From NCBI GenBank assembly GCA_035798135.1, contig JAPFBR010000001.1, positions 496,001 through 560,000 on the forward strand: a DNA stretch of 64,000 nucleotides, written 5' to 3'. A model generated the notes under the pieces. That model was not told the origin of the DNA, ran no database searches, and saw nothing but the letters and a program-made list of their open reading frames with translations. This DNA is from Sediminicola sp035798135 (GTDB taxonomy: Bacteria; Bacteroidota; Bacteroidia; Flavobacteriales; Flavobacteriaceae). This document shows positions 34,923-43,304 of this stretch, in pieces (within the stretch, counting starts at the first letter, position 1; every line of letters begins with the position of its first letter). Both the position numbers and the translations under genes were made by a program.

Positions 34923-36099
34923 TATTAGTAGGTCGTTTTTTATTGTTTCTACGCTTGTTGTTTTGGTTCTGGCCTTTGTTTCTATTTCGTTTCTGCTTTG
35001 GCTTATCGAAACGTGTTAGACTATCTTGTCCCACCACATTTTCAAATACTTTTTCCTTTTCTAAGCTAACCACATCATTATCCGAAGCATATTCCTCCAA
35101 GCTTGCAATCTTCTCTTTGTTTTTGTTCTTTTCAAGTATTTCATTCACTTGATCTTTGGTCAGAGCGTGCCAATTGGCTGGCTCGTCCCTATAGGAAAAC
35201 CATAGCATACTCTTGAAAATATCTACTTTTTGACAAAAGGCAATCCCTTTCTCGGTAGCGATCTTTGTCTCCTGGGAAGGAAAGTCTTTTAAGGCGTCCA
35301 AATATACATCCAACTCATAGTTTAGGCAACATTTTAGTTTTCCGCATTGTCCTGCCAATTTCTGTGGGTTAAGTGACAATTGTTGGTAACGAGCAGCGGC
35401 AGTACTGACAGATCTAAAATCCGTAAGCCATGTGGAACAGCAAAGTTCCCGTCCACAAGAACCAATACCCCCGAGGCGCTGCGCCTCTTGTCTGTACCCA
35501 ATTTGCCTCATTTCAATACGTATGGAAAAGGCCTTTGCCATATCCTTGATCAACTGCCTGAAATCTACGCGTTCTTCAGCAGTATAGTAAAATGTGGCTT
35601 TGGATCCATCGCCCTGAAACTCGACGTCAGAGATTTTCATTTGCAGTTTGACTGCAATGGCAATTTCACGGGCCCGCTTTTTAATTTCCTCTTCCCGATC
35701 CCTGCATTTTTGCCAGATATCAATGTCTTTTTGCGAAGCCTTGCGGTAGATTTTCGGAAGTTCTTTATCGTTGTGATCTTCCTTTTTCTTTTTCATCTGC
35801 ACTTTTACCAATTCTCCGGTAAGTGTGACCATGCCTATATCATGTCCCGTTTTGGACTGTGTGGCAACTATATCCCCTATTGAAAGGGTAATATTATCCG
35901 TATTTCTAAAAAATTCTTTCCTGCTATTTTTAAAGCGCACTTCCACACAATCAAACGGTTTTTGCCCGTTCGGAAGAGACATATTAGAAAGCCAATCAAA
36001 AACTGTCAGTTTATTACAACCATCGGTTCCACAAGTACCATTGTTCTTGCATCCGCGCGGCTGTCCGTCTTTACCAGTTGAACAACTGCTACAACCCAT
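34915..36099 (-). CDS. ricT: PSP1-domain protein RicT (YaaT family)
   Basis: A 394-residue protein of the RicT/YaaT family. The N-terminus is Cys-rich (MGCSSCSTGKDGQPRGCKNN), and the PSP1 domain contains GSCGRELCCSTW and QCGKLKCCLNYE, with the Cys pairs that bind Fe-S clusters in the B. subtilis Ric complex. The C-terminus is basic and low-complexity (about 350-394). In B. subtilis RicT helps mRNA processing with RNase Y. Bacteroidota lack RicA/RicF next to it, so the function here is open. First gene of the ricT-gldH-PBP1A unit; TATCTTTA at 36170-36177 (minus) is a likely -7 box. Confidence 0.9.
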   Translation of the reverse strand: MGCSSCSTGKDGQPRGCKNNGTCGTDGCNKLTVFDWLSNMSLPNGQKPFDCVEVRFKNSRKEFFRNTDNITLSIGDIVATQSKTGHDIGMVTLTGELVKVQMKKKKEDHNDKELPKIYRKASQKDIDIWQKCRDREEEIKKRAREIAIAVKLQMKISDVEFQGDGSKATFYYTAEERVDFRQLIKDMAKAFSIRIEMRQIGYRQEAQRLGGIGSCGRELCCSTWLTDFRSVSTAAARYQQLSLNPQKLAGQCGKLKCCLNYELDVYLDALKDFPSQETKIATEKGIAFCQKVDIFKSMLWFSYRDEPANWHALTKDQVNEILEKNKNKEKIASLEEYASDNDVVSLEKEKVFENVVGQDSLTRFDKPKQKRNRNKGQNQNNKRRNNKKRPTNNA

Positions 36100-36334
36100 A
36101 TTTTATATATTGATTTAGTAAAAAGCCATGGCTATTACTAAAAAAGGTTCATAAATAATTACTTAAATGTAAAGATAGTATAATTTGTGGCAGAAGCGAA
36201 ATAATCCCCACAATTGAATACTGCCTTAAGCCTTAGCGGAATAGAGCGAAATATTCCAGTTTTCAAGACTAAAAACGTCCTTTATTTCATCATAAGGAAT
36301 TCCAAGAATGAAGCAAATCTCGAATTTGATGACC

Positions 36335-37366
36335 CTATTTTTTATACTTCAGGACCTCGGACCGTCCTTTTTTGAAGATTTTATTGCTGACCACTATTCC
36401 TTTTCTAAGTTCTTTTTGCTTTTGGAAAGGTAAGGCGTATATTTCTTTACAATCGTCAGAACAACAACTATCCATTGCCTTGGCGCATGTTTCACATTGG
36501 ATAAACAACAAGTGACAAGCCTCATTGGCACAGTTGACATGGGTGTCACAGGGATTGCCGCATTGGTGGCAATTGGCGATCACATCTTCCGAAATACGTT
36601 CTCCCCTGCGATGGTCAAAAACAAAGTTTTTTCCCAGAAATTTGTTCTCCAGTTTTTTGCTCTCTACCTGTCTGGTGTACTCTATGATTCCACCTTCAAG
36701 TTGGTACACTTGTTTAAATCCTTTGTGCTTGTAATAAGCACTGGCCTTTTCACATCGGATACCTCCGGTACAATACATAACCAGTTTTTTGTCCTCCTTA
36801 TGGTCGGCCAAATCCTTTTCAATAATATCCAGAGAGTCCCTAAACGTATCTACATCCGGGGTAATGGCATTTTTAAATCGCCCTATCTCACTTTCATAAT
36901 GGTTTCGCATGTCCACCAAAACAGTATCTGGATCTTCAATGAGCTGATTGAACGTTTCTGCATCCACATGTACTCCTTTGTTGGTCACATCAAACGTGCC
37001 GTCGTTAAGACCGTCGGCCACAATTTGATTGCGAACCTTTACCTTTAATTTCAAAAATGATTTGTTGTCGTGCTCTATGGCAATATTCAACCTAACGTGC
37101 TCCAAAAAGGTTATGGTATCCAAATGCGCCTTAAAGACATCAAAGTTTTCGGCAGGCACGGACAATTGGGCATTAATACCTTCTTTGGCCACATAAATCC
37201 TACCCAACACCTCCATGGCGTCCCAGTTGATATACAGGTGATTCCTAAAAATTTCAGGGTTTCCGATGTGCGCGTACTTGTAGAAAGAAATAGTGAGTCG
37301 GTCTTTGCCCGCCTCTTCAATAAGTATTTCCCTTTCTTTTGCGCTTAATGTATTGTACAGTTGCAT
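36335..37366 (-). CDS. trhO: tRNA uridine(34) hydroxylase TrhO (rhodanese family)
   Basis: A 343-residue rhodanese-domain protein. An N-terminal UPF0176 domain precedes the rhodanese domain with the active loop YCTGGIRCEKA (Cys about 199). The C-terminus has Cys pairs (CHQCGNPCDTHVNC and CEECAK-like), probably a zinc or metal site. TrhO makes 5-hydroxyuridine in tRNA using oxygen. It is divergent from recA and no gene follows in its direction for about 240 bases. Confidence 0.9.
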   Translation of the reverse strand: MQLYNTLSAKEREILIEEAGKDRLTISFYKYAHIGNPEIFRNHLYINWDAMEVLGRIYVAKEGINAQLSVPAENFDVFKAHLDTITFLEHVRLNIAIEHDNKSFLKLKVKVRNQIVADGLNDGTFDVTNKGVHVDAETFNQLIEDPDTVLVDMRNHYESEIGRFKNAITPDVDTFRDSLDIIEKDLADHKEDKKLVMYCTGGIRCEKASAYYKHKGFKQVYQLEGGIIEYTRQVESKKLENKFLGKNFVFDHRRGERISEDVIANCHQCGNPCDTHVNCANEACHLLFIQCETCAKAMDSCCSDDCKEIYALPFQKQKELRKGIVVSNKIFKKGRSEVLKYKK

Positions 37367-37673
37367 GCTATACCAATATTTAAGTTAAAGAATAGTCCCG
37401 ATAATGCTCGGGAGACGCAAAAATAGACATTCTTGCTTTTAGAACAAATAAAAAGGGCCCCGGAAACTTCCTAGGCCCTTTTATGTCAACCACTGACGAT
37501 GTTTTCTTTTTCAATAGACTTTTACCAAGAGGTCGACTATATGGTCCGTTTACAAAAAAAGGACCATTGAATTGAGTTAGTTCCTATTAGGATGCAGCTT
37601 TTCCAAAAAGGTTGCTTCGCCATTGTAATATGAAAAAAGAAATGGTAATTTAGCGCACCTAATAAAAAGACAC
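37367..37673. other. Intergenic region between trhO and recA with an orphan terminator-like hairpin
   Basis: A 307-base gap between divergent genes. A strong hairpin GGGCC/GGCCC (37454-37481) with A-run and T-run on both sides is not downstream of any protein gene. A second inverted repeat CCCGA/TCGGG (37398-37413) and a third ATGGTCC/GGACCAT (37541-37567) are also present. A small RNA on either strand would explain the terminator. The recA -7 box may be TAATTTAG (37646-37653). Confidence 0.45.
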
Positions 37674-38690
37674 ATGAGCACTGAAAAAGAAGCAAAATTA
37701 AAAGCACTAAAACTTACCCTGGACAAGTTGGACAAGACTTACGGCAAAGGGGCTGTTATGAAGATGGGAGATAGTGTAGTCCAGGATGTGGAAATTATTC
37801 CTTCCGGATCTATAGGATTGGATATTGCTTTAGGTGTTGGTGGGTACCCAAGAGGTAGAGTCATTGAAATTTATGGTCCAGAATCTTCCGGGAAGACTAC
37901 CTTGACCCTTCATGCCATGGCAGAAGCCCAAAAATTAGGGGGTATTGCAGCTTTTATAGATGCGGAACATGCTTTTGACCGCTTTTACGCACAAAAATTA
38001 GGGGTCGACATAGACAATCTAATTATATCCCAGCCAGATAATGGAGAGCAGGCGCTGGAAATAGCCGATAACCTGATCCGTTCGGGAGCAATTGATATTG
38101 TGGTAATTGATTCCGTTGCAGCACTTACTCCTAAGAGTGAGATTGAAGGGGAAATGGGCGACTCAAAAATGGGTCTTCACGCAAGATTGATGTCACAGGC
38201 CCTTCGTAAACTGACGGGGTCTATCAGTAAGACAAAATGTACGGTTATTTTTATCAACCAGTTGAGGGAAAAAATTGGGGTTATGTTCGGGAATCCCGAA
38301 ACCACCACCGGTGGTAATGCCCTTAAATTTTATGCTTCCGTTCGATTGGATATTAGAAGGTCTACCCAAATAAAAGATACAGATGGTGATGTTCAAGGGA
38401 ACAAGACCAGAGTAAAAGTGGTTAAAAATAAAGTGGCCCCGCCTTTTAGAACTACTGAATTCGACATTATGTATGGCGAAGGAATCTCCAAAGTAGGAGA
38501 GATAGTGGATTTGGGTGTGGAATATGAAATTATAAAGAAAAGTGGCTCCTGGTTCAGTTATGGGGACACCAAACTTGGACAGGGACGGGATGCTGTTAAA
38601 AATCTCTTGCTAGACAATCCAGAATTATTTGAAGAACTGGAAGGCAAAATAACAGAAGCCATAAAAGCTGTGAAAGCCAGTAAAAAATAA
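37674..38690 (+). CDS. recA: Recombinase RecA
   Basis: A 338-residue RecA, about the normal length. It has Walker A GPESSGKTT, the conserved NQLREKIGVMFGNPETTTGG segment (DNA-binding loop region) and KVVKNKVAPPF. It pairs homologous DNA and stimulates LexA-type cleavage. The gene stands alone, followed by a terminator; no LexA-box was recognised upstream. Confidence 0.98.
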   Translation: MSTEKEAKLKALKLTLDKLDKTYGKGAVMKMGDSVVQDVEIIPSGSIGLDIALGVGGYPRGRVIEIYGPESSGKTTLTLHAMAEAQKLGGIAAFIDAEHAFDRFYAQKLGVDIDNLIISQPDNGEQALEIADNLIRSGAIDIVVIDSVAALTPKSEIEGEMGDSKMGLHARLMSQALRKLTGSISKTKCTVIFINQLREKIGVMFGNPETTTGGNALKFYASVRLDIRRSTQIKDTDGDVQGNKTRVKVVKNKVAPPFRTTEFDIMYGEGISKVGEIVDLGVEYEIIKKSGSWFSYGDTKLGQGRDAVKNLLLDNPELFEELEGKITEAIKAVKASKK

Positions 38691-38695
38691 TACAG

Positions 38696-38719
38696 AATCC
38701 CGATAAAATCGGGATTTTG
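38696..38719 (+). terminator. Terminator of recA
   Basis: AATCCCGAT (38696-38704) pairs with ATCGGGATT (38708-38716), followed by T-rich sequence. Confidence 0.85.
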
Positions 38720-38778
38720 TCGTTTTATACGCAACCTTTGTTATCGGGCCCCATCTTTGGTTAAAACAATAGTATATT

Positions 38779-39201
38779 ATGAAACGGGCTTTGTGCTTTT
38801 TTTTATTCGTTTTAACCGCCGTTACTTTCAGTTCTTGTAATGTAGATGATAATTCGGATTTCTATTACGTTTCCCTACCCATTGAGAGCGTTGAACTCCC
38901 CGAAACTTTTAAAGTCAACGAGACCTATCAAATAAACGTTACCTATAATCGCCCTAATGACTGTACCTTTTTTGAGGGCTTTGATGTGGCCAAGCCTGGC
39001 ACAACCGTAAGGGACGTTGTAGTAGTGGGATCCACATTTTCGGGGGATGGCAATTGTGCAGAAATTTCGGAAGAAATTAACGTATCATTTAATTTTTTGG
39101 TACTTTACACTGACACTTACGTCTTTAGGTTTTGGACAGGTGAAAATGCAAATGGTGAATCGGAATATATGGAAATTGAAGTCCCAGTAACCACGGAATA
39201 A
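38779..39201 (+). CDS. Small lipoprotein upstream of the sigma factor, function unknown
   Basis: A 140-residue lipoprotein with lipobox FSSC (Cys 20). The mature part looks like a small beta-sandwich and carries two Cys (NDCTFF and GNCAEI) that could form a disulfide. It is 38 bases upstream of the ECF sigma gene, in the same direction, so it may be part of that unit, but no functional link is visible. No family recognised. Confidence 0.72.
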   Translation: MKRALCFFLFVLTAVTFSSCNVDDNSDFYYVSLPIESVELPETFKVNETYQINVTYNRPNDCTFFEGFDVAKPGTTVRDVVVVGSTFSGDGNCAEISEEINVSFNFLVLYTDTYVFRFWTGENANGESEYMEIEVPVTTE

Positions 39202-39239
39202 AAAACGGAATATAGAACGCAAACAATCCAACCCGCACT

Positions 39240-39773
39240 TTGAGTTTAAAAGAGCTCGTACATAATTGCAAAAAAGGCAATAGAAATGCGCAGGAGCAAC
39301 TGTACAAACAGTATGCTAGTAAATTATTTGGGGTTTGTTTAAAATATTCGCGAAATAAAACCGAAGCTGAAGACAACCTGCACGACAGTTTTATAACCAT
39401 ATATCAGAAAATTGATCAATATCAATTTAAAGGTTCCTTTGATGGTTGGTTGAAAAGGATCACTGTAAATACGGTGTTACAGAAATATAGAAAGGAAGAA
39501 TACCTATCTGTAATAACGTCTAATGTGGAAGAGGAAATGACGGTTGAAACCGGGTATGTGGAGGTAGAACTTCATGTTTTATTGAAATATATACAGGATT
39601 TGCCCAATAAATACCGCTTGACCTTTAACCTTTATGTTATGGACGGTTATAGCCATAAGGCAATTGCGGAACTATTAGGCACCTCTGTTGGCACCTCCAA
39701 ATCCAATTTGGCAAGGGCACGCATGATCTTGAAAGAGAAAATAGAAAAAGAAGTAATAAATATCGCTTTATAA
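39240..39773 (+). CDS. ECF-type RNA polymerase sigma-70 factor
   Basis: A 177-residue ECF sigma factor starting at TTG. The sigma2 region has AEDNLHDSFITIYQKI and FKGSFDGWLKRI; sigma4 has DLPNKYRLTFNLYVMDGYSHKAIAELLGTSVGTSKSNLARAR, a helix-turn-helix. It directs RNA polymerase to a small set of promoters. The next gene, 18 bases downstream, codes for a probable anti-sigma factor. The regulon cannot be read from this window. Confidence 0.93.
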   Translation: MSLKELVHNCKKGNRNAQEQLYKQYASKLFGVCLKYSRNKTEAEDNLHDSFITIYQKIDQYQFKGSFDGWLKRITVNTVLQKYRKEEYLSVITSNVEEEMTVETGYVEVELHVLLKYIQDLPNKYRLTFNLYVMDGYSHKAIAELLGTSVGTSKSNLARARMILKEKIEKEVINIAL

Positions 39774-39791
39774 GCAACAGCATACAGACTG

Positions 39792-41291
39792 ATGAAAAAG
39801 AATTTGGATAATTTGTTTCAAGAGAAACTAACCGATTTACATGAACTGCCAAATGAGAATGTTTGGAATTCTATAGAAGCCTCCTTGGACAAAAATAAAA
39901 AATCGAGACGCATACTTCCACTTTGGTGGACTATGGGAGGAGTGGCCGCTTTCCTGGCAATTCTCTTTTATATTACCCAGCCCAAGGTAGAAGACCTCAA
40001 CTCCAATACCATTATTTCCGATACAGAACAAAGGAACAGCGCACCTTCAGACGCTGTTGATGAAAACCCAAATCGGATATTGGAAACCAAAGAGGAAACC
40101 TTAACAACTATTGAAACATCTGAAAAAGATAAAAAGAGGACTGAGGATGGTAGCGTAGGAGCCATGCAACAGAAAGATTCCTGGACGGCAACATCCACAA
40201 GTCAGAAAGCCATTTCCAAATCCAATGGAAACAGCTCTAATAATCTGATCAGCCCTACCATAATCAATCAAAAACAAGGTTCTTTTGCCTCAAGAACACA
40301 TGAAGATGCCTCCAAGACCTTGGGCAAAACTGAAAATAGCAGTTTAATTTCGGAAATTAGTAGCTCCAAAATCAAAAGCACGCCTACGGACAACGTCGTG
40401 GAAATGGATTCAAAGGAAAATACACTGGATCCCAATACTTTAGCATCCGAAGCGACCAAAATTGTAAACCAAAAACCTCAAGAATCTAAAGCGTCAGTTG
40501 CTAAAAAGTCGATCTACGATGAAATAAGTGCACAGGAAAAAGAGAAGGAAATTGTTGACACCGATTTAAAAAAATGGTCTTTGGAACCAAGCGTGGCGCC
40601 GGTATATTTCAATGGCTTCGGTTCGGGTTCCCCAATACACCCAGATTTTTCATCCAACTCAAAATCGGGCAACGTCAACCTAAGTTATGGGGTATTTGTC
40701 TCTTATGAAGTAAGCAAAAAATTAAGTGTGCGTTCTGGGGTCCATAAAGTAGATTATGGTTATAACACGAATGATGTCAAGTTCACTTCCTCTTTTGCCG
40801 CCACCCGCAACAATAGTTTGGCGAATATTGATTATGCCGCCAATGCTAGTAATTTAATAGTCGTAAGCACTTCCAACGACAAGCCTTCTTCCAACATACA
40901 AGGGGAAATTTCAGGAAAGACCCCTTCCAAAAATGGAAGTATGATTCAACAATTTGGATATCTGGAGATCCCGTTGGAAGTGAATTATGCCCTATTGGAT
41001 AAAAATTTCGGAATTCACATAGTAGGGGGTTTTAGTTCTTTGTTTTTAACCAATAACGCTGTACTCCTTGAAGCTGATGGCCTAAATACGGAGATAGGCG
41101 AGGCGAACAATATTAATGATGTCAATTTTAGTTCCAATATTGGGTTTGGTCTAAATTATAAGTTTACACCTAAAATAAAATTGAACATTGAACCCGTATT
41201 TAAATATCAATTGAATACTTTTTCCAACTCGGCCGGGGATTTTAAGCCCTTCTCGATTGGAATATATAGTGGCTTCAATTTTAAATTCTAA
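39792..41291 (+). CDS. Probable dual membrane-spanning anti-sigma factor with C-terminal beta-barrel
   Basis: A 499-residue protein encoded directly after the ECF sigma factor. The N-terminal 42 residues are cytoplasmic and include the DLHELPNENVWNSIE anti-sigma-like segment. One transmembrane helix (about 43-62) follows. Residues 63-260 are a low-complexity Ser/Thr/Lys/Glu linker. The C-terminal 240 residues have amphipathic strands, end in GFNFKF and look like an outer-membrane beta-barrel. A link from inner to outer membrane fits the architecture described for dual membrane-spanning anti-sigma factors in Bacteroides. Function is inferred from synteny and domain order. Confidence 0.78.
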   Translation: MKKNLDNLFQEKLTDLHELPNENVWNSIEASLDKNKKSRRILPLWWTMGGVAAFLAILFYITQPKVEDLNSNTIISDTEQRNSAPSDAVDENPNRILETKEETLTTIETSEKDKKRTEDGSVGAMQQKDSWTATSTSQKAISKSNGNSSNNLISPTIINQKQGSFASRTHEDASKTLGKTENSSLISEISSSKIKSTPTDNVVEMDSKENTLDPNTLASEATKIVNQKPQESKASVAKKSIYDEISAQEKEKEIVDTDLKKWSLEPSVAPVYFNGFGSGSPIHPDFSSNSKSGNVNLSYGVFVSYEVSKKLSVRSGVHKVDYGYNTNDVKFTSSFAATRNNSLANIDYAANASNLIVVSTSNDKPSSNIQGEISGKTPSKNGSMIQQFGYLEIPLEVNYALLDKNFGIHIVGGFSSLFLTNNAVLLEADGLNTEIGEANNINDVNFSSNIGFGLNYKFTPKIKLNIEPVFKYQLNTFSNSAGDFKPFSIGIYSGFNFKF

Positions 41292-41324
41292 AAAGATTGA
41301 GTTTGCTTATGCATTAGTGCAAAC

Positions 41325-41360
41325 ACAAAAGCCCCGGATAATTTATCCAGGGCTTTTTTT
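41325..41360. terminator. Terminator between anti-sigma gene and plsC
   Basis: GCCCCGGATAA (from 41331) pairs with TTATCC-GGGC (to 41353), with A-run before and seven T after; usable from both sides. Confidence 0.85.
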
Positions 41361-42117
41361 ATTTGTATTGCCTTTGTTCCAAATCCTTTTCGAGGTCTTT
41401 TAAAATAACGGTCCTTACCTCATCGCGCAGGATTTTTTTATCAACTTCCCCCAAATGCTTGGTTTCAATAAACTTATGCACCTTCCCCCTGGTTCTGCCA
41501 GGCCCCCCGCTATAGAAGGTAAAGGAAAATCGGTCTTTATTGTCGTAAAATGTAATGGGAACCACCGGAATATTATGGGCAATGGCCATTTTAAAAGCCC
41601 CATCCTTGAAAGGATCCAATAGAATATGTTCCTCTGGCACCCCGCCTTCGGGAAAAATACAGATACTGAGTCCTTGGTTCAATCTCTTTTGTGCCCTTCT
41701 ATATACTCCGGTCCTACTTCTGGTATCTTCCCTATCTACCATAATGCATACCCTCTTAAAGAAGAACCCGAACACCGGGATATTTACCAATTCCTTTTTG
41801 CCCACAAATACAAATGGGGTACTGCTGACACGCAACATCATCATAATATCGAGCATACTGGTATGGTTGGCTACCAACATGAGGCTTTTTCCACGTTTCA
41901 ATTTTTCGTCATAACAAATTTTGGGAACACATCCCATCCCATATAAAATGGTGTTGGCCCAAATATTACGGGCCATCCAAAAGAATTGGGGATACCATTT
42001 TTCCGAAATGGAAAAAAATACCAAAAATGGAAAAAATAAGATGATAGGCAAAGCCACTAAAATATAGAACCAAATACGGTATAGAATATGGCCTAGTTTT
42101 TTAAAAATTGACAGCAT
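41359..42117 (-). CDS. plsC: 1-acylglycerol-3-phosphate O-acyltransferase (PlsC family)
   Basis: A 252-residue membrane-bound acyltransferase. An N-terminal hydrophobic segment (about 10-37) anchors it. The catalytic NHTSMLD (His 85, Asp 90) and the substrate-binding FPEGG (Glu 157) are the PlsC motifs. It makes phosphatidic acid from lysophosphatidic acid. It is divergent from trpS; the symbol is given by motif, since paralogues exist in many genomes. Confidence 0.92.
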   Translation of the reverse strand: MLSIFKKLGHILYRIWFYILVALPIILFFPFLVFFSISEKWYPQFFWMARNIWANTILYGMGCVPKICYDEKLKRGKSLMLVANHTSMLDIMMMLRVSSTPFVFVGKKELVNIPVFGFFFKRVCIMVDREDTRSRTGVYRRAQKRLNQGLSICIFPEGGVPEEHILLDPFKDGAFKMAIAHNIPVVPITFYDNKDRFSFTFYSGGPGRTRGKVHKFIETKHLGEVDKKILRDEVRTVILKDLEKDLEQRQYK

Positions 42118-42160
42118 GAAATCAAAAGTAACAATTTGAATTGTGTTTTAGTATTTATTT

Positions 42161-42168
42161 TACCTTTG
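42161..42168 (+). promoter_or_regulatory. -7 box of trpS
   Basis: TACCTTTG matches TAnnTTTG exactly, 21 bases upstream of the trpS ATG; a TTTG (42135-42138) or a TTG (42141-42143) may be the -33 element. Confidence 0.6.
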
Positions 42169-42189
42169 CCATTCTTTGAAACTAAGCAA

Positions 42190-43158
42190 ATGTCAAGAAT
42201 TTTAACAGGTATACAAAGTACGGGGACCCCGCACTTGGGAAATATTTTAGGGGCTATAATACCAGCTATCAAAATGGCGCAAGACCCAAAAAACGATTCC
42301 TTTTTATTCATTGCGGATATGCATTCGCTGACCCAAATAAAAGATGGGAACACCTTACGCCATAACACCTACGCTACAGCTGCCACTTGGCTGGCCTTTG
42401 GTCTGGATATCAACAAAACTGTTTTTTATAGACAGAGCGATGTCCCTCAGGTTACCGAATTAAGTTGGTATCTGAGTTGTTTTTTCCCTTACCAACGCTT
42501 GACCCTCGCCCATTCCTTTAAAGATAAGTCGGATCGTTTGGAGGATATAAATGCCGGCCTTTTTAGCTATCCTATGTTAATGGCAGCCGATATTTTACTG
42601 TACGATGCGGAAATTGTCCCAGTGGGCAAAGATCAGTTACAACATATTGAAATGACCAGGGATGTGGCATCACGATTTCATGCACAATTGGGGGAAACTT
42701 TTGTAATGCCCGAAGCCAAAGTACAGGAAGAAACCATGTATGTACCTGGAACTGATGGGGCCAAAATGAGCAAGAGCAAAGGCAATCTAATTGACCTATT
42801 TCAAACCGATAAAAAATTACGAAAACAGATCATGGGTATCCAAACGGACAGTACTCCAATGGAAGATCCCAAAGATCCAGAAACGGATAACGTTTTTGCC
42901 CTTTATAAAATACTGGCTTCTTCAGAGCAAGTAGCCGAAATGAGAGCCAATTATATAAAGGGTAATTATGGGTACGGACATGCCAAACAGGCCCTCTATG
43001 AGGTCATAGTGGATACATTTGGAGAGGCCCGTGAAAAGTTCGATTATTACATGAACAATTTGGAAGAGGTGGACGAGGCCTTGTCCTTGGGTGCTGAAAA
43101 AGCAAAAATAGTAGCGGCAGGTGTGATGGCCAAGGTGAGAAAAAAAGTAGGCTACTAA
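42190..43158 (+). CDS. trpS: Tryptophan-tRNA ligase
   Basis: A 322-residue class I synthetase that charges tRNA(Trp), from the ATG at 42190. The start follows a good promoter and the MSRILTGIQSTG beginning is typical; an in-frame start 54 bases upstream is within the promoter. The HIGH-like motif is TPHLGN and KMSKS is AKMSKSKGN. The gene is monocistronic. The 146 bases to dprA (minus) hold no clear terminator. Confidence 0.97.
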   Translation: MSRILTGIQSTGTPHLGNILGAIIPAIKMAQDPKNDSFLFIADMHSLTQIKDGNTLRHNTYATAATWLAFGLDINKTVFYRQSDVPQVTELSWYLSCFFPYQRLTLAHSFKDKSDRLEDINAGLFSYPMLMAADILLYDAEIVPVGKDQLQHIEMTRDVASRFHAQLGETFVMPEAKVQEETMYVPGTDGAKMSKSKGNLIDLFQTDKKLRKQIMGIQTDSTPMEDPKDPETDNVFALYKILASSEQVAEMRANYIKGNYGYGHAKQALYEVIVDTFGEAREKFDYYMNNLEEVDEALSLGAEKAKIVAAGVMAKVRKKVGY

Positions 43159-43304
43159 GAAGAGCCCCTAGATACTCTTAAAATTAGGAATACCCCACAA
43201 ACAGACCAAGAGGTCTATGAAACAGGGGGATCAAAGCGTGCATTCTCCTAATTTTGACCAAAGAAAACTGACTTTCACTAAAAAGATTTCAGAAAATTAG
43301 AAGG

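Noticed and set aside
36225..36345. A 40-codon open stretch on the minus strand after trhO
   Set aside because: No start codon and no family likeness; a gene remnant is possible but cannot be supported.
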